Of a stretch of DNA of 64,000 nt, positions 26,437 through 35,040 are shown one piece after another (positions within the stretch are counted from its first letter, which is position 1; each line of letters opens with the position of its first letter). The stretch comes from a halophilic archaeon SHRA6 (GTDB taxonomy: Archaea > Halobacteriota > Halobacteria > Halobacteriales > Haloferacaceae). Below the pieces are notes generated by a model. That model made no database searches and was not told the DNA's origin. It saw only the letters and a list, made by a program, of their open reading frames with translations. The stretch is taken from assembly GCA_005239175.1 (NCBI GenBank), contig SOPS01000004.1, forward strand, positions 620,001-684,000, written 5' to 3'. The translations under genes and the position numbers were made by a program.

Positions 26437-26522
26437 TCAGGCATGGATGGTAAAGAAAGGTTCGGCTTCCCCCTGTGTTGATCGATCGATACGTCAGGAC
26501 AGCGAGACGATTTCCACGCCAA

Positions 26523-27077
26523 TCAGTTGTCGCTCTTAGAAGATTCGTCGTCGTTGTCAGCCGTGGCTTCGTCTTCGTCGTTGTCAGCCGTGGCTTCGTC
26601 GTCACTCACAGCGTCAGTCTCGCTATCGTCTTCAACTGTGTCAGCGTCGACTGCATCATCGTCACCCTCAACGTCACTCTCGGCGTTGTCGGTTTCAACG
26701 TCCGTCTCCTCGTTGTCGGCTCCAGCGTCCGTTTCGCCATCGTCTGTCTCATCCACAGCGTGTTCGTGCTGGTCCACGTCATGGTCAGATTCGTCGTGTT
26801 CGATCGGCTCGGAGTCGTCGAGGAATGCTTGTCCCTGTGAGTAGACCGGTTTGGTTTTCTCATCCCCGGCGATCGCCTTCCCAGAGAGATACGTCAACAC
26901 GCCGAGCGCGATGAACATGATGATCATGATGGCGTACATTATCCCTGAGGAGCGAATGTCAAAGCCCCAGGGACTCACAACCGCGAAAACGACGATGAAG
27001 GTGAGAATGATCCCCAACGGAATGAAGTTCACCGTCAGGTCAAGGAGCGTCTCCTTGTCGAATATCTTCGATTCCAT
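26523..27077 (-). CDS. membrane protein with long acidic tail (DUF6684-like)
   Basis: A 184-residue protein. The first 85 residues hold two membrane helices (FIPLGIILTFIVVFAVVSPWGF and IMYAIMIIMFIALGVLTYLSG). The remaining 100 are a low-complexity Asp/Glu/Ala tail with near-repeats of EDEATADND. From memory the membrane part matches DUF6684, which accompanies haloarchaeal oxidase genes. It is 86 bases upstream of coxA on the same strand, so it may be a small oxidase subunit; unproven. The tail is probably disordered and adapted to high salt. Confidence 0.75.
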   Translation of the reverse strand: MESKIFDKETLLDLTVNFIPLGIILTFIVVFAVVSPWGFDIRSSGIMYAIMIIMFIALGVLTYLSGKAIAGDEKTKPVYSQGQAFLDDSEPIEHDESDHDVDQHEHAVDETDDGETDAGADNEETDVETDNAESDVEGDDDAVDADTVEDDSETDAVSDDEATADNDEDEATADNDDESSKSDN

Positions 27078-27155
27078 ACCTCCCGGTTACCCCCCGATCC
27101 CAAATAGGTTGTTGATTCCTCGTGGCTGTCGTTCAACCACGTAGTGCCTGGTCAA

Positions 27156-27533
27156 TCAGGTAGGGATCCCTCGCTTCGGGACGAACAGCTTCCCAGCGAC
27201 AACTCCAAGCGCCATGACGATCGCAGCGGCAAACGTCGCGTATGCTCGAGTGAGAAGCGTCACATCGGTCGTACCGTCGGCAAAGATAAGCAATCCACCA
27301 AACACCCCGAGTAACCCGCTCATCACGACAAGCGGTTTCCAGACGGTCGAGGCGTACTCCGATTCGAGTAACAGTCCGACGATGCTCCCACAGAAGAGCA
27401 GCAATCCGCCGACGGCGATCGGGAACAGATCGAAGACGAGGCCGATCTCAGAAAGCGGCAGGCCGAGCGCAACAAACACTGGCCAGGGGCTCGCCTTACG
27501 ATACTGATCGCTCAATCCCGGTGATTCGTCCAT
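27156..27533 (-). CDS. four-helix membrane protein (DUF7541-like)
   Basis: A 125-residue protein starting MDESPGLSDQYRKASPWPVFVALG, with four membrane helices and very short loops. It is the first gene of the DUF6684-like/coxA group on the minus strand. The start at 27533 is chosen because the upstream in-frame extension (36 residues) is not membrane-like and carries an unusual cysteine. I recall this as DUF7541, of unknown function in haloarchaeal oxidase neighbourhoods. Assembly or subunit function is inference. Confidence 0.72.
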   Translation of the reverse strand: MDESPGLSDQYRKASPWPVFVALGLPLSEIGLVFDLFPIAVGGLLLFCGSIVGLLLESEYASTVWKPLVVMSGLLGVFGGLLIFADGTTDVTLLTRAYATFAAAIVMALGVVAGKLFVPKRGIPT

Positions 27534-27649
27534 ATCACCATTACGGGAGAGATCGTAGAAAGCCCTTCGGAACGACACATCAACCACACCTCCGAAGCAT
27601 ACAGATACGCTCGACTGGGGCGATCGGTTCAACTCCGACACGCTCCGGT

Positions 27650-27853
27650 TTACGGCAGCGAGACACCGTGGCGAATAAGAAAGTCGTTCACGGCTTTGAT
27701 TTCCACGGGACTCCCGATAATCCGGTAGTGACTGTCGCCGGCTGTACAGACCGTCACCGTGTAGTCGGCTTCGAGTTTCGATCGGATACCGTTGAGTTCG
27801 CCACAGGGTAGGACGATCTGCGTGCTGTCACGCAGCCGCGAGGGATCCGGCAT
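27650..27853 (-). CDS. small conserved haloarchaeal protein (VNG_1110C-like)
   Basis: A 67-residue protein starting MPDPSRLRDSTQIVLPCGELNG and ending IIGSPVEIKAVNDFLIRHGVSLP. The C-terminal GSPVEIKA...FLxRHGV pattern resembles the VNG_1110C family of small haloarchaeal proteins, recalled from memory; function unknown. A longer frame to 28021 runs through a repeat array and is rejected as coding. It is convergent with nothing and sits between the cox group and a GTPase gene facing the other way. Confidence 0.75.
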   Translation of the reverse strand: MPDPSRLRDSTQIVLPCGELNGIRSKLEADYTVTVCTAGDSHYRIIGSPVEIKAVNDFLIRHGVSLP

Positions 27854-27929
27854 TGAGTCTCGAGTAGAGAGTGTCAGTGGCCCAGTATAATAGTGTCGAG
27901 TTCTCCCTGCTAGGTGTCCAGTCGGGGGC

Positions 27930-28057
27930 TGAAAATCGATTTGAACAGTAGGTCCATCCGTGTGATGCCGGTTCAAGCAGTACGTCAATTGGCTGAAGAT
28001 CGATTCAAAGAGCAAGTTCATTGGGTGAAGATCGATTCAAAGAGCAAGTTCATTGGG
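27930..28057. repeat. four-copy direct-repeat array, 32-bp period, upstream of a GTPase gene
   Basis: Units occupy 27930-27961, 27962-27993, 27994-28025 and 28026-28057. The last two are identical. By eye the first matches them at 22 of 32 positions and the second at 18 of 32. A fifth partial unit begins at 28058. The array ends 55 bases before the GTPase start codon. There are no spacers, so this is a tandem array rather than CRISPR. Confidence 0.8.
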
Positions 28058-28112
28058 TGAAGATCGGCCCGAAAGAACACCTTTTTCGACGGCGACGGCG
28101 GACACTCGGCTA

Positions 28113-29222
28113 ATGGGACTGGAGGAAGAGATCGAGGCGATCGAGGACGAGATCGCCGCCACGCCGTACAACAAGGCGACGGAGGCCCACATCGGACGGC
28201 TGAAGGCGAAACTCGCCGAAAAAAAAGAGAAACTCGAAAACCAGTCCTCCGCCGGCGGCGGGACAGGATATGCCGTCGAAAAACACGGTGACGCGACCAT
28301 CGCACTCGTCGGATTTCCGAGCGTCGGCAAGTCGACGCTGATCAACGCGCTCACGAACGCCGACAGCGAGATCGGCGAGTACGAGTTCACGACCCTCGAC
28401 GTCAACCCAGGGATGCTGCAGTACAACGGAGCGAATATCCAGGTACTCGACGTTCCGGGACTCATCGAGGGAGCCGCAAGCGGCCGCGGCGACGGCAAAG
28501 AGGTGCTTTCAGTCGTTCGAACAGCTGATCTCGCGGTGTTCATCCTTTCGGTCTTCGAGATCGAACGGTACGATCGGCTCAAAGAAGAGCTATACAAAAA
28601 CAAGATCCGTCTCGACACCGATCCGCCGAGCCTCCACGTCGCAAAGCGCGGGAAGGGCGGCATCAAAGTAAACAAGACAGATTCCGTCGAACTGGACGAG
28701 GAAACGATCAAGGACGTCCTCAGAGAGTACGGCTACGTCAACGCCGAGGCGACGATCCGCGGCAATCCGTCGATCGATGAGCTGATCGACGCCCTCATGG
28801 ACAATCGGGTGTACATCCCGTCAATCGTGACGGTCAACAAAGCCGATCTCATCGACGAAGATTATCTGCCGACGGTGAACGAGAATCTCAGAGAACACGG
28901 GCTCGATCCCGATGAGGTGACGTTCATCTCTGCCGAGAAAGAGAAAGGGCTCGAGGCGCTCAAAGAGCGGATCTGGGACGCGCTTGGACTCGTGCGCGTC
29001 TACATGGACAAGCCCGGACGCGGCACCGATTACGAGGAACCGCTCGTCATGTTCGAGGGATCGACCGTCGAAGACGCCTGCAAGAAACTCGGCAAGGACT
29101 TCGAGAACCGGTTCAGGTTCGCCCGAGTGTCAGGCCCGAGCGCGAAACACGACGACCAGCAAGTTGGCAAAGGTCACGTACTCGAAGACGAGGATGTCCT
29201 CCGTATCATCGCCCGCCGGTGA
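28113..29222 (+). CDS. DRG/Obg-family GTP-binding protein with TGS domain
   Basis: A 369-residue translation-associated GTPase. The N-terminal 50 residues are a charged helix typical of DRG. G1 is GFPSVGKS at 67-74, G3 is in LDVPGLIEGAASGRGDGKE, and G4 is TVNKADLI. A C-terminal TGS domain (RVYMDKPGRGTDYEEPLVM...GKGHVLEDEDVLRII) contacts RNA in homologues. The start MGLEEEIEAIEDEI is chosen; upstream codons fall in the repeat region. Archaeal and eukaryotic DRG proteins act on ribosomes. Confidence 0.92.
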   Translation: MGLEEEIEAIEDEIAATPYNKATEAHIGRLKAKLAEKKEKLENQSSAGGGTGYAVEKHGDATIALVGFPSVGKSTLINALTNADSEIGEYEFTTLDVNPGMLQYNGANIQVLDVPGLIEGAASGRGDGKEVLSVVRTADLAVFILSVFEIERYDRLKEELYKNKIRLDTDPPSLHVAKRGKGGIKVNKTDSVELDEETIKDVLREYGYVNAEATIRGNPSIDELIDALMDNRVYIPSIVTVNKADLIDEDYLPTVNENLREHGLDPDEVTFISAEKEKGLEALKERIWDALGLVRVYMDKPGRGTDYEEPLVMFEGSTVEDACKKLGKDFENRFRFARVSGPSAKHDDQQVGKGHVLEDEDVLRIIARR

Positions 29223-29261
29223 GGGCCCAGATCGTCGATCGCTACGCTTGGTGAGACCGCG

Positions 29262-29774
29262 ATGACCGATCGTTCGTCGCGGGGAGACACCCAAGCCACC
29301 ACCCCCAAGGAGCGACGCTCTCCGCGAATCGCGGTCGTTGCACTGCTCGTCTGTGGCGTTCTTCCGTGGGTTGCGATCGGAAACGCCCCCGGAGATACGA
29401 CATACGTCATGGGCTTCGGCCTCGTGAATACGAACCCGTTCGTCCTCCTCACTCTCCCCGAGTTCTTCTCGCAGACGCTCGGGTTCGAATCGCTGCCGCG
29501 ATCGCTCCAGGCGTGGCCGGTCGGATTCGTCTGTTACGTGGGTGCGCTCGCGAGTGCGATCGGCGGCGCGGTGTTCGATCGAGAGGATCCGCGCGTAACC
29601 GGCGGGCTTGTGGCGTTAACTGCGGTCGCCGGGCTGTTCGTCTGGTCACGGTTTGCGTTTCAGACGAGTTCACAGGCGATCCCGATCGCTCCGATCGCGT
29701 TCGCAGCCGTCGCATGGTGGTGGTATCTTCCGGCCTTCACAAGCGGGCTCCCAGCGAGCGATCGATCTGAGTGA
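29262..29774 (+). CDS. four-helix membrane protein (TIGR04206-like)
   Basis: A 170-residue membrane protein with an N-terminal charged segment and about four helices. The sequence FGLVNTNPFVLLTLPEFF, then LQAWPVGFVCYVGALASA, DREDPRVTGGLVALTAVAGL and the Trp-rich AVAWWWYLPAF, matches my recollection of the haloarchaeal family TIGR04206, function unknown. It begins 39 bases after the GTPase gene ends and is convergent with the MATE gene. Confidence 0.78.
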   Translation: MTDRSSRGDTQATTPKERRSPRIAVVALLVCGVLPWVAIGNAPGDTTYVMGFGLVNTNPFVLLTLPEFFSQTLGFESLPRSLQAWPVGFVCYVGALASAIGGAVFDREDPRVTGGLVALTAVAGLFVWSRFAFQTSSQAIPIAPIAFAAVAWWWYLPAFTSGLPASDRSE

Positions 29775-29832
29775 GAAAGAACGGCGGCCCGGTGCCTGCG
29801 ATCAGCTGCGACCAGTCTGCGATCAACGGCGA

Positions 29833-31278
29833 TCAGTCGTCTGCAGCAGCCGAGCCAGGTCTGTAGGCCTCGCTAATCCGTTTCCATTTGCCGGTTCGAA
29901 AGCGCCAGTAGTTGATCGTCGCGGGCACACTCGTCTCAGCAATGAACGCGAGGTACAGTCCCCACAATCCCAGCGACGTGGTTGCGCCCAGGTAGGTCAG
30001 CGGGATGGAGCAGCCGAACATTCCGAGTGCTTGGCTGTAAAACGGCCATTTAGTATCGCCGCTGGCATCCAGCGGCCCGGCAGCGCCGCCCGAGACCCCT
30101 TGCAGCGTGACCGCAACACAGGCGGCGTAAACCAGCGACACAGCGATCGGCACCACAGGTGAGTTTGGATCGTCAACGAACGCCCCGACAATCTGGACCG
30201 CAAAGATCGCGACCAGGGCTGCCGAGACGAGATAGGTCGCCACAGCAAACCGGATGATCTCGTGGCCGTAGGATTCGGCGGTGTCCTCGTCGTTTTTCCC
30301 GAGACTCTGCCCGACCAGACTCGACGATGCAAGCCCAAAGCCCCAGCCCGGCGTGTTCATGATCCCCCAGATCCGGCGGGCGATCACGAACGCCGACACC
30401 ACGTCGCGACCGAAGATGTCGAGGATCGATAACATTGGGAACTCCGCGACGGTCCACACGAGGTTACGCCCCATGACCGGCAGTCCGATCGTCACCAGAT
30501 CACGCAGCGTCGCAGGATCGACATACGAGCCGGTGGGATCGATTTGAACGGGGAACGCGCCGATCCCCGGAAGGTGTCCGCGGGTGAGGCCGATCCCAAA
30601 GGCGATGACGACAGCAAGGTTCGACAGGACAGTCCCAATTGCCGCTCCTTCGACACCCATCCCAAGTCCGAAAATCAACACCGCGTTGATGACGATGTTA
30701 GCGATCGCCCCACCCGCACGCAGAACCATTGCGATGTAGGAGTCATCCGCACCAACGAGGACACGGCTTCCGATGAGATTCAACCCCGCAAGTGGGACGC
30801 CGAGGCCGACAAATTTGAGATACGCCGCGCCGAGCGCGATCGCTTCGGCGTCCGAACTCAAAAGCGAAACTAACTCAGCGGGGATCGTCCAGAATATCGC
30901 CGCGACCGGGAGGGTGACAACAACGACCAGCAGCACGCTCGATCGAACCGCCAGCCCGAGATCCTCGTGGGCATCTGCGCCGTAGGACTGCGAGACGAGG
31001 GCGATCGTTCCGCCGGCGACCCCACCACCCAGTGCGAACGCGAGCCCCCAGAATGGACCGGCAAATCCAACCCCAGCGATCGCCGCAGAGCCGACCGCGA
31101 CCCCAACCATCGCCACGTCGACGGCGTTTTTCGACATCCGCGCAACACCGGTGACCACCCGCGGCCACGCGAGATCGGTCGTCCGCTTGGCTCTCTGAGG
31201 GTCAATCAGTCCGAGTCGACCCAGCGCGAGCCCGATGTAGAGGATGACAATCCGGACGGGGTTGGGGATACCGAGCAC
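29833..31278 (-). CDS. MATE-family multidrug/toxin efflux protein
   Basis: A 481-residue, 12-helix transporter expected to export organic cations or other solutes in exchange for Na+ or H+. The two MATE halves are visible: the first begins near VDVAMVGVAVGSAAIAGVGFAG, and the second around LVTIGLPVMGRNLVWTVAEFPMLSILDIFG. Typical loops are GSRVLVGADDSYIAMVLRAGG and VGQSLGKNDEDTAESYGHEI. It is one of two MATE genes in the window (see 60096-61568). Substrate unknown. Confidence 0.9.
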   Translation of the reverse strand: MLGIPNPVRIVILYIGLALGRLGLIDPQRAKRTTDLAWPRVVTGVARMSKNAVDVAMVGVAVGSAAIAGVGFAGPFWGLAFALGGGVAGGTIALVSQSYGADAHEDLGLAVRSSVLLVVVVTLPVAAIFWTIPAELVSLLSSDAEAIALGAAYLKFVGLGVPLAGLNLIGSRVLVGADDSYIAMVLRAGGAIANIVINAVLIFGLGMGVEGAAIGTVLSNLAVVIAFGIGLTRGHLPGIGAFPVQIDPTGSYVDPATLRDLVTIGLPVMGRNLVWTVAEFPMLSILDIFGRDVVSAFVIARRIWGIMNTPGWGFGLASSSLVGQSLGKNDEDTAESYGHEIIRFAVATYLVSAALVAIFAVQIVGAFVDDPNSPVVPIAVSLVYAACVAVTLQGVSGGAAGPLDASGDTKWPFYSQALGMFGCSIPLTYLGATTSLGLWGLYLAFIAETSVPATINYWRFRTGKWKRISEAYRPGSAAADD

Positions 31279-31393
31279 GTCAGCGTCAGTTTATTCGCTG
31301 GTACTAAGGGCCTTCGTCAGTGGGCATGCGTCGCCGGTTTGCGTGCGTTACGTTGACAGCAACCGAGCGATCGATAACCGCTCGGTGCGTGCG

Positions 31394-31849
31394 TCATCCG
31401 CTTTCTTGTCGCCGCAGCGCGGCAGCGATCGACGACGGCGTCGCCCCCTGGCCGTCTCGGACGCGGTGATCCGGGACAAAAAGCGGCACCGGATTCTCTC
31501 GGAGTGCGTCCTGAACCGTCTCGCGGGCACCGTCCTCAGCGGGATCGAGCCCGGCGAAGCTGGCGAGCCGATCGATTGTCACAGTCCGTCCAGAGGGAAT
31601 CTCCCGAAGCATCTCTAACACCCGCCGCTTGTCCGTCGGCATCGTGAGCGCGATGGGAATCTCAGTGAGTCCCTCCCGCTCGCCAGCGAAATAGGCATCG
31701 ACGGCGTCGAGATAGTCGTGTTCAGCGGTGGCATCTTCCGGAATAGCATCGGGAAACGAGACGCTGATGACTTGGCCACCGACAATCCCAAGCTGTACGA
31801 CCCGTCCGATCGACTCTAGCTCTCGAGCGTAGACGCCCGCGTCTTTCAT
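31394..31849 (-). CDS. MGMT/alkyltransferase-like protein lacking the acceptor cysteine
   Basis: A 151-residue protein of the O6-alkylguanine-DNA alkyltransferase superfamily. The C-terminal half has the wHTH-like MLREIPSGRTVTIDRLAS and the RPxPLFVPDHRV-type active-site region. Where active enzymes have PCHR, this one has PDHR, so direct alkyl transfer to cysteine is impossible; it may act like alkyltransferase-like (ATL) proteins that flag lesions for nucleotide excision repair. The start MKDAGVYARELES is preferred over one 24 codons upstream that would include a rare cysteine and overlap the trp operator. Confidence 0.75.
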   Translation of the reverse strand: MKDAGVYARELESIGRVVQLGIVGGQVISVSFPDAIPEDATAEHDYLDAVDAYFAGEREGLTEIPIALTMPTDKRRVLEMLREIPSGRTVTIDRLASFAGLDPAEDGARETVQDALRENPVPLFVPDHRVRDGQGATPSSIAAALRRQESG

Positions 31850-31904
31850 ATCCGGCGTTGGCCGCTCACCGGGCTTGAACCTTCCACCTCGGACGCAAGG
31901 CTTT

Positions 31905-31939
31905 TGTACATATCCGTCCATTAATGTACACTAATGGAC
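31905..31939. promoter_or_regulatory. candidate trp operator: two TGTACA boxes and a near-perfect palindrome
   Basis: TGTACA occurs at 31905-31910 and 31925-31930, exactly 20 bp apart. The second lies in a 24-bp palindrome (31916-31939) with a single mismatched pair that includes the trpC ATG at 31934. TGTACA is the consensus TRP box bound by TrpY in Methanothermobacter. Here the location over the trpC start suggests repression; the regulator is unidentified. Confidence 0.55.
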
Positions 31940-32824
31940 GATACTGAGGAGGCACTCGCACCGGCAGTGCGTGAGATCCTTGACTCCGCACGGACGCGCC
32001 CGGGCGGAGACGAACGACTGTCTGTTGAGCCCAGATCACTTCCCGACGCGTTCGAACGCGCGGAGTCGGACGGACGAGTCCCAATACTCGCGGAGGTCAA
32101 ACCAACGAGTCCCACGACCGACAGGACGAACGACGGCGACCCCGTCGCACTGGCGAAAGCAATGGTCGACGGCGGTGCAGCGGCGCTGTCGGTGCTCACC
32201 GAGCCCGATCACTTCGGGGGATCGATCGACAATCTCGAGCGGATCAGGGCGGCGGTTGACGTGCCGGTCCTGCGGAAGGACTTCATCCTTCGAGAGGAGC
32301 AACTCGACCTCGTTGAGTCCGATGTCGTGTTGCTCATCGTGCGGTTTCTCGATGATAAGACTCTCTCAGCGTTGATCGCAGCCGCCGAGGACCGTGGCTT
32401 CCAAGCGCTTGTCGAGGTACACACCAAAGCCGAGCTGGAACAAGCAATCGACGCAGGCGCGTCCATCATCGGCGTCAACAACCGCGACCTGGCGCGACTG
32501 GAGGTCGATCTGGCGACGTTCGAGTCGATCGCACCGCGAGCCCCAGAGGACGTGTTGTTGATCGCCGAAAGCGGAATCTCGACCCCAACCGATGTCCGTC
32601 GGATGGTCGATGCCGGCGCGGACGGCCTGCTTGTCGGCACCGCGATCATGGACGGCGATCCACGCGAAAACACTCAGCAGCTCGTCGATGCGACGCACGT
32701 CGAAAGCGCGGATCAGGTCACCGAGAGCGTGGATCGAAGCGGAGAGACGGACGGACACGGGGCAACACAATCAAAAGCGCGCGAACCTGAGACAGAGACA
32801 TACGACACCGAGACACAATCATGA
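31934..32824 (+). CDS. trpC: indole-3-glycerol-phosphate synthase
   Basis: A 296-residue TIM-barrel enzyme converting CdRP to indole-3-glycerol phosphate. Key sequences are [11 protein letters not shown] (catalytic Lys in the first strand), [39 protein letters not shown] and [10 protein letters not shown], with the phosphate-binding [14 protein letters not shown] at the end. About 45 residues after the barrel (from HVESADQ) are a hydrophilic Thr/Glu-rich tail, longer than usual. Its stop overlaps the trpB start by 4 bases. The start codon sits inside a palindrome, implying leaderless transcription. Confidence 0.95.
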   Translation: MDDTEEALAPAVREILDSARTRPGGDERLSVEPRSLPDAFERAESDGRVPILAEVKPTSPTTDRTNDGDPVALAKAMVDGGAAALSVLTEPDHFGGSIDNLERIRAAVDVPVLRKDFILREEQLDLVESDVVLLIVRFLDDKTLSALIAAAEDRGFQALVEVHTKAELEQAIDAGASIIGVNNRDLARLEVDLATFESIAPRAPEDVLLIAESGISTPTDVRRMVDAGADGLLVGTAIMDGDPRENTQQLVDATHVESADQVTESVDRSGETDGHGATQSKAREPETETYDTETQS

Positions 32825-34062
32825 GCACTGACGGAAAATTTGGCGACTACGGCGGGCAGTACGTGCCGGAAGCGTTGATGCCGGCGATCGAAGAACTGAC
32901 CGAGGCGTACGAACAGTACGTCCTCGAAAACAAGGATGGATTCATGGACGAGTTCCGCGAACGACTCGCGGACTTCGGCGGCCGACCGACACCGTTACAG
33001 CGGGCCGATCGGCTCTCAGAGCGCTACGACCTCGATATCTACCTCAAACGAGAGGACCTCTTACATGGTGGCGCGCACAAGCTGAACAACGCGCTCGGGC
33101 AGGTGCTTCTCGCGAAGTACATGGGCAAGGAACGAATCATCGCCGAAACCGGCGCGGGCCAACACGGCACCGCGACCGCGATGGCGGCGGCGCATCTCGA
33201 CATGCCATGTACGATCTACATGGGAGAGCGGGACATCAACCGTCAGCGGCCCAACGTCTTCCGGATGAAGCTCAACGGCTCAGAGGTCAAGCCGGTCACC
33301 ACGGGGCGAGGGACGCTCAAAGAGGCGATCAGCGAAACGATGCGCGACTGGGCGACCACGGTCGAAACAACCCACTACGTCATCGGCTCAGTCGTTGGCC
33401 CACATCCATTCCCGGTAATGGTTCGGGATTTCCAGTCAGTCATCTCCGAGGAGGCCCGCGAGCAGACGATCGAAAAGACCGGCTCGCTGCCGGATTCGGT
33501 GATCGCCTGTGCGGGTGGTGGCTCGAACACAATGGGTTCGTTTGCGAAGTTCGTTGACGACGAGTCGGTTTCGCTCTACGCGGTGGAGGCGGGCGGCTCG
33601 TCGCTGCGCGTGGACGAAGACGCCGGCGTCGCGCCGAACTCCGCGTCGCTGTCAACGGGCAACGAGGGCGTACTCCACGGTGCACGGACCAAGCTCTTAC
33701 AGGACACCGCCGGACAGATCATGGAGTCACACAGCGTCTCCTCAGGACTCGATTACGCCGGCGTCGGACCCGAGCTCGCGTATCTCGTCGACACCGATCG
33801 CGTAACGCCAGTGACGGTCGACGACGACGCGGCGCTTGAGGGATTCCACCGACTCTCACAAACAGAAGGAATTATCCCAGCGCTCGAAACCGCCCACGCG
33901 TTCGGCTACCTCGAAGAGCACCATGAGGAGCTTTCAGGAACTGTTGTCGTCAACGTCTCCGGTCGCGGCGACAAGGACCTGGAGACGGTGATCGAAGAGA
34001 CAGACGCCAGAGACGTGCCGAACGCGCCCGACATGTCGATGTTCTCCGGAGGTGGGATGTGA
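32821..34062 (+). CDS. trpB: tryptophan synthase beta chain
   Basis: A 413-residue PLP enzyme joining indole and serine. The sequence opens with [21 protein letters not shown]. The PLP lysine is in [25 protein letters not shown] forms the carboxylate loop, and the glycine-rich phosphate loop is [13 protein letters not shown]. The C-terminus has [13 protein letters not shown]. These are typical of TrpB1, the form paired with TrpA. The TGA overlaps the trpA start region, so C, B and A are tightly coupled. Confidence 0.97.
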   Translation: MSTDGKFGDYGGQYVPEALMPAIEELTEAYEQYVLENKDGFMDEFRERLADFGGRPTPLQRADRLSERYDLDIYLKREDLLHGGAHKLNNALGQVLLAKYMGKERIIAETGAGQHGTATAMAAAHLDMPCTIYMGERDINRQRPNVFRMKLNGSEVKPVTTGRGTLKEAISETMRDWATTVETTHYVIGSVVGPHPFPVMVRDFQSVISEEAREQTIEKTGSLPDSVIACAGGGSNTMGSFAKFVDDESVSLYAVEAGGSSLRVDEDAGVAPNSASLSTGNEGVLHGARTKLLQDTAGQIMESHSVSSGLDYAGVGPELAYLVDTDRVTPVTVDDDAALEGFHRLSQTEGIIPALETAHAFGYLEEHHEELSGTVVVNVSGRGDKDLETVIEETDARDVPNAPDMSMFSGGGM

Positions 34063-34949
34063 TGGCCGGACAGCGCCGCTCTGCTGTCGATCGATCGGCC
34101 AACAGCGACCTCGCAGCCGCCTTCGAAGATGGCTCCGCGTACATTCCGTATCTGGCGGTTGGCGACCCCTCCTACGAGCGCTCAAAGGCGTACGTCGAGG
34201 CACTGGCCCGCGGTGGCGCTGATATCATCGAGCTCGGATTGCCGTTCTCGGAGCCGATCGCCGAGGGCCCAACGATCCAGAATGCGATCGTTCGGGCACT
34301 CGAAGGGGGTATGAGCCCCGAATTGTTTTTCCAGTTCGTCGAGGAGCTTGACGTCGACGTCCCGCTGGTCTGTATGACCTACTACAATCTCATCTACCAG
34401 TACGGCCGGACGGCCGGCGACGGTCCCGGCCCAGAGGCGTTCGTCGAGAAGGCGGCGTCCGCTGGGATCTCGGGGTTCGTGGTTCCGGACCTACCCGCCG
34501 AAGAAGCTGATCCGCTTCGCGCTGCCTGCGACGAGCACGGTCTCGATCTGATCTTTATTGTCGCACCGACGACCGAGGGCGATCGCCTCGAGCGGATGAT
34601 GCAGCGCGTCTCGGGCTATGTGTACGTGCAAGCGCGGCTTGGAACGACCGGGGCGCGATCGGACGTCTCCGATCAGACGACTGCGAGTCTCGATCGGCTC
34701 GCCGACTACGACCTTCCAAAGGCGGTTGGCTTTGGGATCTCCGGCGGAAAACAGGCCGAACGGATCGTCGCCAACGGCGCGGACGGGATCATCGTCGGCT
34801 CAGCGCTCGTCGACATCGTCGCAGACGGGGTCGAAAACGACGAACCAACTGAGGCCGTCGCCGATCGCCTCGAAACCCTCTCACGCGAGCTCAAAGCCGG
34901 CGCACAGCGAGGCTACGAGGCGCGACAGGCGAACGTCGACGCGAAGTAG
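34062..34949 (+). CDS. trpA: tryptophan synthase alpha chain
   Basis: A 295-residue TIM-barrel subunit that cleaves indole-3-glycerol phosphate and passes indole to TrpB. The active-site Glu (Salmonella Glu49) is in [11 protein letters not shown]. In the loop that carries Asp60 in Salmonella TrpA (PFSDPxADGPTIQ), this protein reads [13 protein letters not shown], so both aspartates are glutamate. Phosphate-binding GFGISGGKQ and [13 protein letters not shown] are present. The ATG shares its A with the TGA of trpB; a GTG one codon earlier is also possible. Confidence 0.95.
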   Translation: MAGQRRSAVDRSANSDLAAAFEDGSAYIPYLAVGDPSYERSKAYVEALARGGADIIELGLPFSEPIAEGPTIQNAIVRALEGGMSPELFFQFVEELDVDVPLVCMTYYNLIYQYGRTAGDGPGPEAFVEKAASAGISGFVVPDLPAEEADPLRAACDEHGLDLIFIVAPTTEGDRLERMMQRVSGYVYVQARLGTTGARSDVSDQTTASLDRLADYDLPKAVGFGISGGKQAERIVANGADGIIVGSALVDIVADGVENDEPTEAVADRLETLSRELKAGAQRGYEARQANVDAK

Positions 34950-35004
34950 CGTCACCTTCGGACGCGGATGTGGATCGTCCCCATACGCGCCGCATTCGCA
35001 AGGT

Positions 35005-35012
35005 ACATAAAA
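35005..35012 (+). promoter_or_regulatory. TATA box of the hept-6-ulosonate synthase gene
   Basis: ACATAAAA lies 29-36 bases before the ATG at 35041, in the spacer after trpA. This predicts a very short leader and suggests the aro pair is transcribed separately from trpCBA. Confidence 0.5.
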
Positions 35013-35040
35013 CCGACTGACAGAAGTTCCCATACTACCG

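Noticed and set aside
27854-28021. N-terminal extension of the VNG_1110C-like gene
   Set aside because: It reads through the repeat array and has Cys/His/Tyr-rich, non-halophilic composition; the family-like sequence starts at 27853.
27930-28057. Possible CRISPR array
   Set aside because: Units abut each other with no unique spacers, and two are identical end to end; there are no cas genes in the window.
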